From Caballeronia sp. SEWSISQ10-4 2 (GTDB taxonomy: Bacteria; Pseudomonadota; Gammaproteobacteria; Burkholderiales; Burkholderiaceae), in NCBI RefSeq assembly GCF_030464885.1, contig NZ_JALPRJ010000010.1, positions 62,001 through 126,000 on the forward strand: a DNA stretch of 64,000 nt, written 5' to 3'. Positions 8,618 through 17,966 of this stretch are shown piece by piece. Position 1 is the stretch's first letter; each line of letters starts with the position of its first letter. The position numbers were made by a program, and so were the translations under genes. A model generated the notes under the pieces. The model was not told the origin of the DNA. It worked only from the letters and a program-made list of their open reading frames with translations, and made no database searches.

Positions 8618-9766
8618 ATGAAAATCACTAAACTCGAGACTTTTATCGTTCCGCCGCGCTGGTGTTTCCTGAAGATCACCACGGATGAAGGCATCGTCGG
8701 CTGGGGCGAACCGGTGGTGGAAGGCCGTGCGCACACGGTGGCAGCGGCGGTCGATGAGTTATCGGACTATCTGGTCGGCAAGGATCCGCTGCTGATCGAA
8801 GACCACTGGCAGGTCATGTATCGCGCGGGTTTTTATCGCGGCGGCCCGATCGGCATGAGCGCGATTGCGGGTGTCGATCAAGCGCTGTGGGACATCAAGG
8901 GCAAACATCACGGCGTGCCCATTCACGCGCTGCTCGGCGGTCAGGTTCGCGACCGCATCAAGGTGTATTCGTGGATCGGCGGCGATCGTCCGAGCGATGT
9001 CGCGAACAACGCGCGCGCCGTCGTGGAGCGCGGTTTCAAGGCGGTGAAGATGAACGGTTCGGAAGAACTTCAGATCATCGATACCTTCGACAAAGTCCAG
9101 GCCGTCATCAACAACGTGGCGGCGGTGCGTGAGGCGGTGGGACCGAATATTGGCATCGGCGTGGACTTCCACGGCCGCGTGCACAAGCCGATGGCGAAGG
9201 TGCTCGCGAAGGAACTCGATCCGTACAAGCTGCTGTTTATCGAAGAGCCCGTGTTGTCGGAGAACGTTGAAGCATTACGCGACATCGTGAACCAGACGAG
9301 CACGCCGATCGCACTCGGCGAGCGTTTGTATTCGCGCTGGGACTTCAAGCACATCCTGGCCGGCGGTTACGTGGACATCATCCAGCCGGACGCATCGCAC
9401 GCGGGCGGGATTACGGAGTGCCGCAAGATTGCATCGATGGCCGAAGCCTACGATGTCGCCCTAGCCCTGCATTGCCCGCTCGGCCCGATCGCGCTGGCAA
9501 CGTGTCTTCAAATCGATGCCGTCAGCTACAACGCCTTCATCCAGGAGCAAAGTCTCGGCATTCACTACAACAAGGGCAACGACCTGCTCGACTACATCAA
9601 GAATCCGGAAGTCTTCAAATACGAGGACGGCATGGTGATGATTCCGCAAGGGCCGGGCTTGGGCATTGAAGTGAACGAAGACAAAGTGCGCGAGATGGCC
9701 AAGGTTGGGCATCGCTGGCGCAACCCCGTGTGGCGTCACGCCGATGGCAGCGTTGCAGAGTGGTGA
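8618..9766 (+). CDS. dgoD: D-galactonate dehydratase
   Basis: Enolase-superfamily enzyme that dehydrates D-galactonate to 2-keto-3-deoxy-galactonate. The 382 residues match the family length. Metal ligands D183, E209 and E235 and the catalytic histidines H185 (DFHGRVH) and H285 (ALHCPLGP) are all present at the numbering known for E. coli DgoD. The ATG at 8618 has AGGAG ten bases upstream. It is controlled presumably by the divergent FadR-type regulator through the palindrome at 8529. No KDGal kinase, aldolase or galactonate transporter follows, so the rest of the pathway must be elsewhere. Confidence 0.92.
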   Translation: MKITKLETFIVPPRWCFLKITTDEGIVGWGEPVVEGRAHTVAAAVDELSDYLVGKDPLLIEDHWQVMYRAGFYRGGPIGMSAIAGVDQALWDIKGKHHGVPIHALLGGQVRDRIKVYSWIGGDRPSDVANNARAVVERGFKAVKMNGSEELQIIDTFDKVQAVINNVAAVREAVGPNIGIGVDFHGRVHKPMAKVLAKELDPYKLLFIEEPVLSENVEALRDIVNQTSTPIALGERLYSRWDFKHILAGGYVDIIQPDASHAGGITECRKIASMAEAYDVALALHCPLGPIALATCLQIDAVSYNAFIQEQSLGIHYNKGNDLLDYIKNPEVFKYEDGMVMIPQGPGLGIEVNEDKVREMAKVGHRWRNPVWRHADGSVAEW

Positions 9767-10064
9767 TCTGAGAATTGCGGCGCGGCGCACGATGCAATTT
9801 CGGCCGGCATCGTAGAATACGGATATTGAGATGAGGATTTCGTCTTGGTAACGTTACGTAACGCGCGGGTGACATTTGATCCGCCCGCACGTTACGGCAC
9901 GGAAAAAGCATTGAAAACGGCTTCCTTGCGGCACACGAAACCCTTGTGCCGTAAGGCTTTGCGTGGTGTAACGACGCCTGGCCCGCGTCTTGCATTATCT
10001 CGCGTATGTGAGTTTGTTTCGACCCTGCGCCCGGGAAGAGCGCGACGAAGCCAGAGAGCCCAGC

Positions 10065-10370
10065 ATGTACTCCTACACCCTTCCAGACGAATTTGTCCGC
10101 ACGCAAATGGCCGTTGGTGCGCTCGTGTTGTTCGGCGTGCTGCGCGTGATCTGCGCCGCGATGGGCGCCCAGCACGGCTGGCGTTTGTCGACCGTGACGC
10201 GCTGCTTTATCGGTGCGGCTGTGCTGTTCTGCTTGCCGCAACTCCTCGACGTATTGATGTCCTCGCCCATGTCGCACAGCGCGTTCGTCGAACTTCAAGG
10301 CAAGGCGATCGGCTGCGCCCTGGCGCTGTTCTGCGCGCCGATCGTGAGCCACAGACTCGGCTACGAGTAA
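10065..10370 (+). CDS. Small hypothetical membrane protein
   Basis: A 101-residue protein I do not recognise. Three hydrophobic stretches (about residues 15-38, 46-68, 80-97) suggest a three-helix inner-membrane protein with a short hydrophilic N-terminus (MYSYTLPDEF). The ATG at 10065 is preferred because earlier in-frame starts add an Arg-rich tail unlike the rest; no strong ribosome binding site is visible. It is convergent with copD, with only 22 bases between the stops. Confidence 0.6.
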   Translation: MYSYTLPDEFVRTQMAVGALVLFGVLRVICAAMGAQHGWRLSTVTRCFIGAAVLFCLPQLLDVLMSSPMSHSAFVELQGKAIGCALALFCAPIVSHRLGYE

Positions 10371-10392
10371 GTGGCGGAATCAAGCAGCCGCA

Positions 10393-11337
10393 TTAGCCCA
10401 TCGATGCAAAACCCGGCACGCTGTGCGACAGCACGGCGGCCGCGACGAACACTCCCACAATCAGCACCGCTTCCATCCGCATCACGCCGGTGAACGTGCG
10501 CGCATCGACCGTCGATGCAGTGCGCTGCAATCGCGGCATGACGGACCATCGGTTCATTGCGCCGAGCAGCAGCGCGGTCGCGATCAGCACGCCCTTCACG
10601 ACCAGCACGTGGCCCCACGCGCTCGTTTCGAGCGTTTGCGCCGAGCCGCCCAGCCCGCGCCACGCGTTATAGATCCCGGTCAGAATCACGAGCGATACGG
10701 CGATCGCGGCTATCGTCGACATCTTCCCGGCGATGCGAATCAAAAACGCCCGCGCCAGCGACGTCCCCAACGCCGGCAACACCCGCCACGCGCCCGCGAT
10801 CACCACACCGCCCCATACGGCCGTCGCCAGCAGATGAACGGTCTGAACACCTTCGGCGAGCGAAAACGCGCCGGCATCGGCGGCATGTCCAACCGACGCC
10901 TTGCCCGCCGCCGCCACAAGCGCGCCCACGGCGAACAGCCCGAGCCGCGGACTGCCCTTCGCGGTAGCCGATATCGTCGCAAGAATCAGCAGCACGCTGC
11001 CGGCGAACGCAATCGCCCAGCCCATGCCGGCGTGCGTGCCCGTGACAACGGTGACAACGGTGACGACGGGCGCGAAGGCGCCGAAGAGAGGCGCGCCGCT
11101 CATCGACGCCGCCTGCAGCCAGACCAGCACCAGATCGGCGACAGCAAGCACAACAGCGCCGCCGATGCTCAACCGCCGCGCCCTCACCCAGCCGAATCTC
11201 GCGGGCGAAACGGGCGCAGTCGCGTTCTCCTTCAATAACCACGCGCTCAACAACGCCCCGCCGAGCGTGCATGCAAACGCGATATCAGCGAGCGCTGCAA
11301 TGACGACTTGAACGAACCAGAGCGGATCAACGCTCAT
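10393..11337 (-). CDS. copD: CopD-family copper resistance membrane protein
   Basis: Polytopic inner-membrane protein of 314 residues with about eight hydrophobic segments, resembling CopD/YebZ, thought to take part in copper uptake or delivery with CopC. Supporting motifs are the His in SVGHAAD and VQTVHLLATAVWGG, and the C-terminal segment RMEAVLIVGVFVAAA. No CopC gene is adjacent, so it may act alone or with a distant partner. Three copies of a 9-base unit inside the gene encode VVTVVTVVT in a loop. Start ATG at 11337 follows a GAGGGA-like ribosome site. Confidence 0.82.
   Translation of the reverse strand: MSVDPLWFVQVVIAALADIAFACTLGGALLSAWLLKENATAPVSPARFGWVRARRLSIGGAVVLAVADLVLVWLQAASMSGAPLFGAFAPVVTVVTVVTGTHAGMGWAIAFAGSVLLILATISATAKGSPRLGLFAVGALVAAAGKASVGHAADAGAFSLAEGVQTVHLLATAVWGGVVIAGAWRVLPALGTSLARAFLIRIAGKMSTIAAIAVSLVILTGIYNAWRGLGGSAQTLETSAWGHVLVVKGVLIATALLLGAMNRWSVMPRLQRTASTVDARTFTGVMRMEAVLIVGVFVAAAVLSHSVPGFASMG
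11042..11068. repeat. Three tandem 9-base units inside copD
   Basis: GTGACAACG occurs twice and is followed by GTGACGACG (11042-11050, 11051-11059, 11060-11068). It is in frame with copD and encodes three Val-Val-Thr repeats on the minus strand, so copy-number changes would not break the gene. Confidence 0.75.
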
Positions 11338-11775
11338 AACCGTCCCTCAACTGACAGGTTCAAACTGAAAGCAAACAAAGAATGCATTGAAGGTTCGATG
11401 AAGTGTCGATGAAGAAACAAACCGCGCAGCTCGGGAACGCGAGTCTAGCGGAACGGGCACGTGGAATGCACCAAGGCCCAAGGGCAGCCAAGCCATACAA
11501 AACCGACACAAACGCCGCACAATCCGTCGATACTTTGTCAAAGCCGACCGACCCCAAACCGTCACGCACGGTCAAAAACCCCTGTCGATCGGTCGCGCGT
11601 CAAATTGTCGCGTACACGTTGAAAGGTCGGCGCAACAGGGCGATGCTCAAATAGTCACCATCAGTCATCGATGATAGAATGCCGCGTCGCATCAGAGGCT
11701 CCCAGAGCCAATGTGGCAATGGTTCACCACATATTCGCACCGAGCCGAACGAAGCTCGGCAGGTCCTCGAAATTC
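11338..11775. other. Intergenic region between copD and the cytochrome genes
   Basis: About 440 bases with no credible gene. Two divergent transcription units start from it, so it should contain both promoters; I cannot place -35/-10 boxes with confidence. An in-frame extension of the cytochrome gene reaches back to 11671 but lacks signal-peptide character. Confidence 0.5.
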
Positions 11776-12537
11776 ATGGAGTGTCGCGTGTCTTCAAGAC
11801 GCATCTTTCGTCCGTTGCTCGCCCCGCTTGTGGCTCTGACGCTGATCGGCAGTGCCAGCATTGCCGGCGCAGCAGAAGCTCCGGCGCCCGCTCAAGCCGC
11901 CGCCCAGCCCATGGCGCCGGACACCATGGCAGCGCGTGTGCAGGGTTGCACGGCGTGTCACGGCGTCCACGGCGAAGGCACGGACAACGACTATTTCCCG
12001 CGTCTTGCCGGCAAGCCGGCTGACTATCTGTACAACCAGTTGCAGAACTTCCGCGAAGGCCGCCGGAAGTATCCGCCCATGAACTACCTCGTCACGTATC
12101 TCTCCGACGACTACCTTCACCAAATCGCCACGTATTTCTCGGAACAGCGCCCACCGTATCCGCAGCCGGCCAAGCCGACCGTGTCGGCATCGACCGTGGC
12201 GAAAGGCCAGCAGCTCGTGCTGAAAGGCGATGCGGGCCGCGGCATTCCCGCCTGCGCCGCGTGTCACGGCACCAACCTGACTGGTATGCAACCGGCCATT
12301 CCGGGTCTCGTGGGATTGCACGCCGACTACATCAGCGCGCAACTCGGCGCCTGGCGTGCGGGCTCCCGTCACGCGAAAGCACCTGATTGCATGCAACAGA
12401 TCGCCACCCGCCTGACCGACGACGACGTGACCTCTGTCGCCGCCTGGCTCTCCACGCAAACCGCACCGGCCAATCCGGTACCCGCGCCTGCTGGCTCGCG
12501 CAAGTTGCCGCTCGCCTGCGGCAGCGAACCGCAATAA
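11776..12537 (+). CDS. Diheme cytochrome c (c4/c553-like)
   Basis: Periplasmic electron carrier with two heme-binding motifs, CTACH and CAACH, each heading a cytochrome c domain. Candidate axial Met ligands lie in YPPMNYL and DCMQQI. The N-terminus is a signal peptide: Arg-rich start, hydrophobic LLAPLVALTLIGSASIAG, cleavage near AGA-AEA. I chose ATG 11776; GTG 11788 has GGAG six bases upstream and would leave the signal peptide intact, so it is a real alternative. The next cytochrome gene starts 21 bases downstream, implying an operon that passes electrons between the two proteins or on to the oxidase. Confidence 0.87.
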   Translation: MECRVSSRRIFRPLLAPLVALTLIGSASIAGAAEAPAPAQAAAQPMAPDTMAARVQGCTACHGVHGEGTDNDYFPRLAGKPADYLYNQLQNFREGRRKYPPMNYLVTYLSDDYLHQIATYFSEQRPPYPQPAKPTVSASTVAKGQQLVLKGDAGRGIPACAACHGTNLTGMQPAIPGLVGLHADYISAQLGAWRAGSRHAKAPDCMQQIATRLTDDDVTSVAAWLSTQTAPANPVPAPAGSRKLPLACGSEPQ

Positions 12538-12558
12538 GGCGCGAGGAGCGATAAGAAT

Positions 12559-13854
12559 ATGAAACGCAAGTCCCTGTTCGCACTCTCGGCTGTTGTAGTC
12601 GCAGCCGTCGCCGCCGCCGCCGCTCTCTGGTCGGGCGGCGACAACCTGCATTCGCGCGGCGCAATCGCCGCCCCGCCGGCCGACCAGGCCGAGCTGATCA
12701 AACGCGGCGAATATCTCGCCCGCGCCGGCGACTGTATTGCCTGCCACACGGTTCGCGGCGGCAAGACCTTCGCCGGTGGCCTGCCCATGCTCACGCCGTT
12801 CGGCACGCTCTTCACGCCAAACATCACGCCGGACGACCAGTACGGTATCGGCAAGTGGACGTCGGACGACTTCTATCGTTCGCTGCATAACGGCCGCTCG
12901 AAAGACGGCAGCCTGTTGTACCCGGCCATGCCGTTCACGGCCTACACGAAGGTGACACGCGCCGACTCGGACGCCATCTTCGCGTACATGCGCTCGGTTA
13001 CGCCAGTCAACGAACCCAGCCGTCCGCACGAACTGCGCTTCCCGTTCAACAACCGCAACCTGCTGATCGGCTGGCGCACGCTGTTCTTCAGCGAAGGCGA
13101 GTACAAGGCGGATCCGACCAAGTCGGTGGAGTGGAACCGCGGCGCGTACCTGATCGAAGGCCTGGGACACTGCAGCATGTGCCACACATCGATCAACGCA
13201 ATGGGCGGCCCGGTCAGCTCGGCAGCCTTCGGCGGCGGTCTGATCCCGTTGCAGAACTGGTATGCACCGTCGCTGACGTCGAACAAGGAAGCCGGCCTCG
13301 GCGACTGGGACATCAAGGACATCAACGACCTGCTGAAGACTGGCGTGTCGCAACGCGGCGCAGTGTTCGGTCCGATGGCCGAAGTGGTCCACAACAGCTT
13401 GCAGTACATGACGGACGCGGACATCAACGCCATGTCGACGTTCCTGAAGTCGATCCCGCAAAAGGGCGAAGCGCCGGAAACAATGCAGTTCGAAACATCG
13501 GCGCAGTTCGGTTCGGAGTTGCTGCAACAAGGCAAGAAGATCTACACGGAAAACTGCGCGAAGTGTCACGCGGAAAATGGTCTCGGCAAACCGCCGGCCT
13601 ACCCGCCGCTCGCCACCAACCAGTCGATCCAGATGCCGTCGGCCGTCAACCCGATCCGCATGGTGCTCAACGGCGGTTATCCGCCGAGCACGGACGGCAA
13701 TCCGCATCCGTATGGCATGCCGCCGTTCGCGCAATCGCTGTCGGATACGGAAGTGGCTGCGGTTGTGACGTACATCCGTATGTCGTGGGGCAACCATGGC
13801 ACGCCGGTGTCGCCGCAACAGGTCAGCAACCTTCGTTCGGCGCCGCTCGACTGA
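12559..13854 (+). CDS. Triheme cytochrome c, alcohol/gluconate dehydrogenase cytochrome subunit type
   Basis: Periplasmic or membrane-attached triheme cytochrome of 431 residues. Three heme motifs are visible: CIACH, CSMCH and CAKCH. An N-terminal signal or anchor (MKRKSLFALSAVVVAAVAAA) precedes them. Length and heme spacing match the cytochrome subunit of membrane-bound alcohol, gluconate and sorbitol dehydrogenases, which hands electrons to ubiquinone. No flavin or quinoprotein dehydrogenase subunit is adjacent, so the electron donor is unknown. Co-transcribed with the upstream diheme cytochrome and followed by a strong terminator. Confidence 0.88.
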   Translation: MKRKSLFALSAVVVAAVAAAAALWSGGDNLHSRGAIAAPPADQAELIKRGEYLARAGDCIACHTVRGGKTFAGGLPMLTPFGTLFTPNITPDDQYGIGKWTSDDFYRSLHNGRSKDGSLLYPAMPFTAYTKVTRADSDAIFAYMRSVTPVNEPSRPHELRFPFNNRNLLIGWRTLFFSEGEYKADPTKSVEWNRGAYLIEGLGHCSMCHTSINAMGGPVSSAAFGGGLIPLQNWYAPSLTSNKEAGLGDWDIKDINDLLKTGVSQRGAVFGPMAEVVHNSLQYMTDADINAMSTFLKSIPQKGEAPETMQFETSAQFGSELLQQGKKIYTENCAKCHAENGLGKPPAYPPLATNQSIQMPSAVNPIRMVLNGGYPPSTDGNPHPYGMPPFAQSLSDTEVAAVVTYIRMSWGNHGTPVSPQQVSNLRSAPLD

Positions 13855-13906
13855 TCGATGAAGCGTTTTCCGCAGGTAGCGTAAAATACGCCAAAGGGCG
13901 CAAGCA

Positions 13907-13948
13907 GGGCGCAGGCCTCGAAGTCGGGGCTGCGCCCTTCGTTTTTTT
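13907..13948 (+). terminator. Terminator of the cytochrome operon
   Basis: GGGCGCAG (13907-13914) pairs perfectly with CTGCGCCC (13930-13937) and is followed by TTCG and seven T. Confidence 0.85.
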
Positions 13949-14107
13949 GAGCGTGAACAAGCTGGAGTTTGGCTGAGCGCTCTGGATGGACCACGGGCGG
14001 CTGTAAAATGCCCCGGTGGTCACGGTTTTGCTCCGGTTCCAGCATTTCTTGAAGCAGAAAAGCGCGGCGTTGCAGACAGGATCGCAGCGGCGCCGTAAGG
14101 ATGGTCG

Positions 14108-14728
14108 ATGCACTTTGGTGAGCGGTTCAACAGCGTTACCCACCTCGTCGGCACGGTGCTGTCGGTGGCGGCACTCGCAACGCTCGTCACCATGGCCGCG
14201 CTGGAGCGCGACCCGTACAAGATCGTCAGTTTTGCCGTGTACGGCGCCATGTTGCTCGTGCTGTACACCATTTCCACGCTGTATCACTGGGTCCGCAACC
14301 CGCGGCTCAAGGCGATATTGCAAAAATGCGATCATTCGGCCATTTACTTGCTGATCGCAGGAAGTTACACACCGTTCACGCTCGTTACACTGCGCGGCCC
14401 GTGGGGCTGGTCGTTATTCGGCGTAAGCTGGGGGCTCGCCGCTCTCGGCATTGTTCAGGAACTCACGCTGGGGCGTCGAACCCGCAGCGTATCGATGGTG
14501 ATTTACGTGTTGATGGGCTGGCTCGCGCTCGTAGCCATCCGTCCTCTCGTTTCGGCACTACCGCCCGCCGGCACGGCGTGGCTGCTGGCCGGTGGCTTGA
14601 TCTACAGCGCCGGCATTTACTTTTTCATCAACGACGAGCGCATCCGGCACGGCCATGGCATCTGGCACCTGTTCGTGTTGGGCGGCAGCTTGTGTCAATT
14701 CGTCAGCATTGCACGCTACGTCGCGTGA
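14108..14728 (+). CDS. trhA: Hemolysin III family membrane protein (TrhA/YqfA)
   Basis: Seven-helix inner-membrane protein of 206 residues in the hemolysin III/PAQR superfamily. Family signatures are the N-terminal ERFNSVTHLVG, the STLYHW segment, DHSAIYLLIAGSYTPF, and the C-terminal HGHGIWHLFVLGGS, which supply the conserved His/Ser/Asp metal site. E. coli YqfA (TrhA) affects membrane energetics and fatty-acid homeostasis; true hemolysis is doubtful. It has its own transcription unit between the cytochrome terminator and rhlE. Confidence 0.88.
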   Translation: MHFGERFNSVTHLVGTVLSVAALATLVTMAALERDPYKIVSFAVYGAMLLVLYTISTLYHWVRNPRLKAILQKCDHSAIYLLIAGSYTPFTLVTLRGPWGWSLFGVSWGLAALGIVQELTLGRRTRSVSMVIYVLMGWLALVAIRPLVSALPPAGTAWLLAGGLIYSAGIYFFINDERIRHGHGIWHLFVLGGSLCQFVSIARYVA

Positions 14729-15007
14729 GCCTGTCCTGAGGTTGGCTCAATGACGGCACGTAATGCCTGACACGAAACGCGAAACACATTCGGCGTTTCA
14801 AATGCAACTTAACGCCAGTCAGCGTGTCTTGATAGCGCGTTGATCTTCGCGGCAACGTTCCCGGTGCTTGTGTTTTGAGCGCGCGCCCCGAACGTCATGC
14901 CGCCCGATTTCCTCGATCGTCGTACGCGCGCACCTAATTGTGCGGGCCGCCTTTTTTTGGGGCTTTAAGCGACAACGCCGGTCGTCATACCGAATCTGTG
15001 AACACTT

Positions 15008-16498
15008 ATGTCTTTTGATTCCCTCGGCTTGTCCGAACCCTTGCTTCGCGCTGTTAACGAACTCGGCTACACCGTCCCTACTCCCATTCAGTTGCAGGCC
15101 ATCCCGGCTGTGCTGAACGGCGGCGACCTGCTCGCAGGCGCGCAAACCGGCACCGGCAAGACAGCAGGCTTTACGCTGCCTATCCTGCAACGCCTGTCCG
15201 AAGCGCCCGCCCCTGCTGCCGGCGCCAAGCGGCCGGTCCGCGCGCTGATCCTCACACCGACGCGCGAACTCGCCGCCCAGGTGGAAGAAAGCGTGCGGGG
15301 TTACGGTAAATATCTGAAGCTGAAGTCGACGGTGATGTTCGGCGGTGTCGGCATCAATCCGCAAATCGATGCATTGCGGCGCGGTGTGGATATCGTCGTG
15401 GCAACGCCCGGGCGCCTGCTCGATCACATGCAGCAGAGGACCATCGACTTGTCGAAGCTCGAGATTCTCGTGCTCGATGAAGCCGACCGCATGCTCGACA
15501 TGGGTTTCATCCACGACATCAAGCGCGTGCTGGCCAAGTTGCCGCCGAAGCGCCAGAACCTGCTGTTCTCGGCCACCTTCTCCGATGAAATCAAAACCCT
15601 CGCCGACAGCCTGCTCGACCGGCCGGCGCTGATCGAAGTGGCGCGTCGGAATTCGACGGTCGAGGCGATCGCACAGAAGATTCATCCGGTTGATCGCGAC
15701 AAGAAACGCGAGTTGCTCACGCATTTGATCCGTCAAAACAACTGGTTCCAGGTGCTGGTCTTCACGCGCACGAAGCATGGCGCGAACCGGCTCGCCGAGC
15801 AGTTGACGAAGGACGGCATCAGCGCGCTCGCGATTCACGGCAACAAGAGCCAGTCGGCGCGTACGCGTGCCTTGGCCGAGTTCAAGGACAACACGCTGCA
15901 AGTGCTGGTGGCGACGGATATTGCGGCGCGCGGTATCGATATCGATCAGTTGCCGCATGTCGTCAACTTCGATCTGCCGAACGTGCCTGAGGATTATGTT
16001 CACCGGATCGGCCGTACGGGCCGGGCGGGGGCGACGGGTGAGGCGCTGTCGCTGGTTTGCGTCGATGAACATCAGTTGCTGAAGGACATCGAACGCTTGA
16101 TCAAGCGGCCGATTCCGCAGGAAGTGATCGCGGGCTTCGAGCCGGATCTGACTCAAAAACCGGAACCGATTCTGCGACGTGGCCAGGGCGGCGGCGGTGG
16201 CGGTGCACGTCAAGGCGCTCCGCGTCAGGGCGCGCCGAAACAATCGAATGGCGGCCGGACATCGGTTAAGCCGGCGAATGGTAATGGCGGTGGCGGTTAC
16301 GGCGGCAATGGTGGCAACGGTTCGCGCTCGCAGAAACCTGTTGCGGCGAAAACCGGCGGCAATGGCGGTGCGCCGCGCAAACCTGAGGGTTCATCACGCC
16401 CGGCTGGCGCTGCATTGCTCGGCGGCAAGCCGCGTGGTGAAGGCGCTGGCGGCGCAGGTCGACGCGATACGCCGCGTACGGGACAGCGCGGGCGCTGA
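15008..16498 (+). CDS. rhlE: DEAD-box ATP-dependent RNA helicase RhlE
   Basis: Cytoplasmic RNA helicase of 496 residues. Motifs in order: Q-motif region PTPIQLQAI, Walker A AQTGTGKT (45-52), PTREL, DEAD (157-160), SAT (188-190), and in the second RecA domain [10 protein letters not shown] and [10 protein letters not shown]. From about residue 390 the protein turns into a Gly/Gln/Arg/Asn-rich low-complexity tail typical of RhlE, used in RNA binding. The helicase acts in ribosome assembly and RNA turnover, often in the cold. A 270-base leader with a small hairpin (14929-14944) precedes the start, which could reflect post-transcriptional control. Confidence 0.92.
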   Translation: MSFDSLGLSEPLLRAVNELGYTVPTPIQLQAIPAVLNGGDLLAGAQTGTGKTAGFTLPILQRLSEAPAPAAGAKRPVRALILTPTRELAAQVEESVRGYGKYLKLKSTVMFGGVGINPQIDALRRGVDIVVATPGRLLDHMQQRTIDLSKLEILVLDEADRMLDMGFIHDIKRVLAKLPPKRQNLLFSATFSDEIKTLADSLLDRPALIEVARRNSTVEAIAQKIHPVDRDKKRELLTHLIRQNNWFQVLVFTRTKHGANRLAEQLTKDGISALAIHGNKSQSARTRALAEFKDNTLQVLVATDIAARGIDIDQLPHVVNFDLPNVPEDYVHRIGRTGRAGATGEALSLVCVDEHQLLKDIERLIKRPIPQEVIAGFEPDLTQKPEPILRRGQGGGGGGARQGAPRQGAPKQSNGGRTSVKPANGNGGGGYGGNGGNGSRSQKPVAAKTGGNGGAPRKPEGSSRPAGAALLGGKPRGEGAGGAGRRDTPRTGQRGR

Positions 16499-16536
16499 GT
16501 TGCGCTTTGCGGAGCCTCGGCTCCGCTGATTTTATT

Positions 16537-17052
16537 TCAGGCGGCGGCGCTCGCCGCGCGCTTGAGTACATCGACTTGTTGACGCCAACGCGCCAGCACT
16601 GCCTCTCCCTGCCCTTCCGCAAACTCGAATCCGATCCCCTGCACGAGCCGCGCGTAGGGCACTTTCTGCCATTCCCCGCTTTCGATCGTCGCGATAAAAC
16701 ACGTGACCGGCGATCCCTCCAGCGGTGCGATGCGAGCCTGAAGCTGGACCTGGAAGAAGGCTTCATCGAAGACGAAAGTCAGCGTGGCGCAACCCGTCTT
16801 CGATACCAGCCGCGCCGCCCGCGACTGCGGCCACAACGAAAAACACAAGGTGCCCGGGTCCGGCGCGAACAACTCGCCGACGCTCAGCAGCGACGTCCGC
16901 ACGCGGCCTTCATCGGCTGCGAGCAACGACGCCGTGAACCCCGTCTTCGTGTCGATTGAGGCACCGTCGAACAGCGTCCGCAATTCCGGAGGCCATTCGT
17001 CGAACGTGCCGTGCTCGATGTTGCGATTGCCGGACGCATTGAAATCGTTCAT
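16537..17052 (-). CDS. Pyridoxamine 5'-phosphate oxidase-like split-barrel protein
   Basis: A 171-residue cytoplasmic protein that reads as an FMN-binding split barrel of the pyridoxamine phosphate oxidase-like superfamily: TGFTASLLAADEGRVRTSLL, then GTLCFSLWPQSRAARL and GCATLTFVFDEAFFQVQLQ. The true reaction is unknown; relatives include flavin and F420 reductases and heme-utilization proteins. ATG 17052 is chosen because GGAG lies eight bases upstream; an open frame continues to 17241 but is not protein-like. It lies 86 bases downstream of the diiron protein on the same strand and is convergent with rhlE. Confidence 0.6.
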   Translation of the reverse strand: MNDFNASGNRNIEHGTFDEWPPELRTLFDGASIDTKTGFTASLLAADEGRVRTSLLSVGELFAPDPGTLCFSLWPQSRAARLVSKTGCATLTFVFDEAFFQVQLQARIAPLEGSPVTCFIATIESGEWQKVPYARLVQGIGFEFAEGQGEAVLARWRQQVDVLKRAASAAA

Positions 17053-17138
17053 GCGGATCTCCGTGAAAAGACGATGGCCCGCGAAAGCGGGCCATCGATT
17101 AAACCGTGCCGAACCGTTCGATGCAAACGCCGGCCAGC

Positions 17139-17966
17139 CTAGCGAAAGAACACGTGCTGCGTGATCTTCGCGAGCGGATAGTGCACGCTGGGCTGGATTC
17201 GGGCGGGCAGATCGAGCGGCTTGAGCAACATCTTCACACACATATCTGCCGACAAATTGCGCCGGACCAGTGCGTTGACCCGCGCCGCCAACTCGCGACT
17301 GTGAGCAGTGTCATTCGCGCGCTCCGGATAACGGATGGCAAATACATGCCGCAGCGCGATCTCGGAATCTTCATTCTTGATTTCAATTACGCGCCGCAGC
17401 AATGCGCCCAGGACGGCGAAGCGGCCGTTGCCTTCGATCTTGTTGTACTTCTTGAAAAAGCGGAAGAAGTGCTTGTAATGCCGGACTTCGTCGGTGCGGA
17501 TCTTGTCCGTCAGTTGCTTGAGCACCGGTTCGTCCGAGCACTCGTTGATTGCCCGATACAACGTCGCCGTACCGGTTTCGACGACACACCGCGCGACCAT
17601 CTCCAGTGCGCGCGTTTTTTCGAAATCCTCGACCGAACAGGTCAGCGAATACTCGGCGAAGAAGTTCTTGAATGCCGTGTCCCAGTCGAACTCGGGCCAC
17701 ACGTGATTGATATACGTCTTCAACGCGCGACCGTGCTGCATCTCTTCCGGTTCCCACTCATTGTTGAGCCAGCTGGAAACTTCGGGGTCGTCGTTGAAAT
17801 AAGTGCTCAGGTTGCTCGTATAAAGATCGGTCCCGCTCTCGATGAACGAAGCCGCGCAAAGCAACAAGAGAAGGTGTTCGTTGGATGCCGCTTTACGCCG
17901 GTCGATCCGGGACAAATCGATATCCTCGATCCGCCAGGGCATCACATGGGTACTATCAGTGTGCAT
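17139..17966 (-). CDS. Ferritin-like diiron protein
   Basis: A 275-residue four-helix-bundle protein with a full set of diiron ligands: E43, E75xxH78 (EPEEMQHG), E130 (VVETGT) and E160xxH163 (DEVRHYKHF). The pattern recalls acyl-ACP desaturases and related ferritin-like oxygenases, but the protein is shorter and the substrate is unknown. No signal peptide. The gene heads a minus-strand pair with the split-barrel (possibly flavin) protein, which might supply electrons; that is inference. The ATG at 17966 is the first in frame before the conserved core. Confidence 0.78.
   Translation of the reverse strand: MHTDSTHVMPWRIEDIDLSRIDRRKAASNEHLLLLLCAASFIESGTDLYTSNLSTYFNDDPEVSSWLNNEWEPEEMQHGRALKTYINHVWPEFDWDTAFKNFFAEYSLTCSVEDFEKTRALEMVARCVVETGTATLYRAINECSDEPVLKQLTDKIRTDEVRHYKHFFRFFKKYNKIEGNGRFAVLGALLRRVIEIKNEDSEIALRHVFAIRYPERANDTAHSRELAARVNALVRRNLSADMCVKMLLKPLDLPARIQPSVHYPLAKITQHVFFR

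Noticed and set aside
11794-13818. 674-codon minus-strand open frame opposite the cytochrome genes
   Set aside because: High GC makes long antisense frames common. It is Arg/His/Val-rich, has no motif, and the plus strand has clear heme motifs.
14819-16243. Long antisense frame over rhlE
   Set aside because: A mirror of the rhlE coding strand, without motifs.
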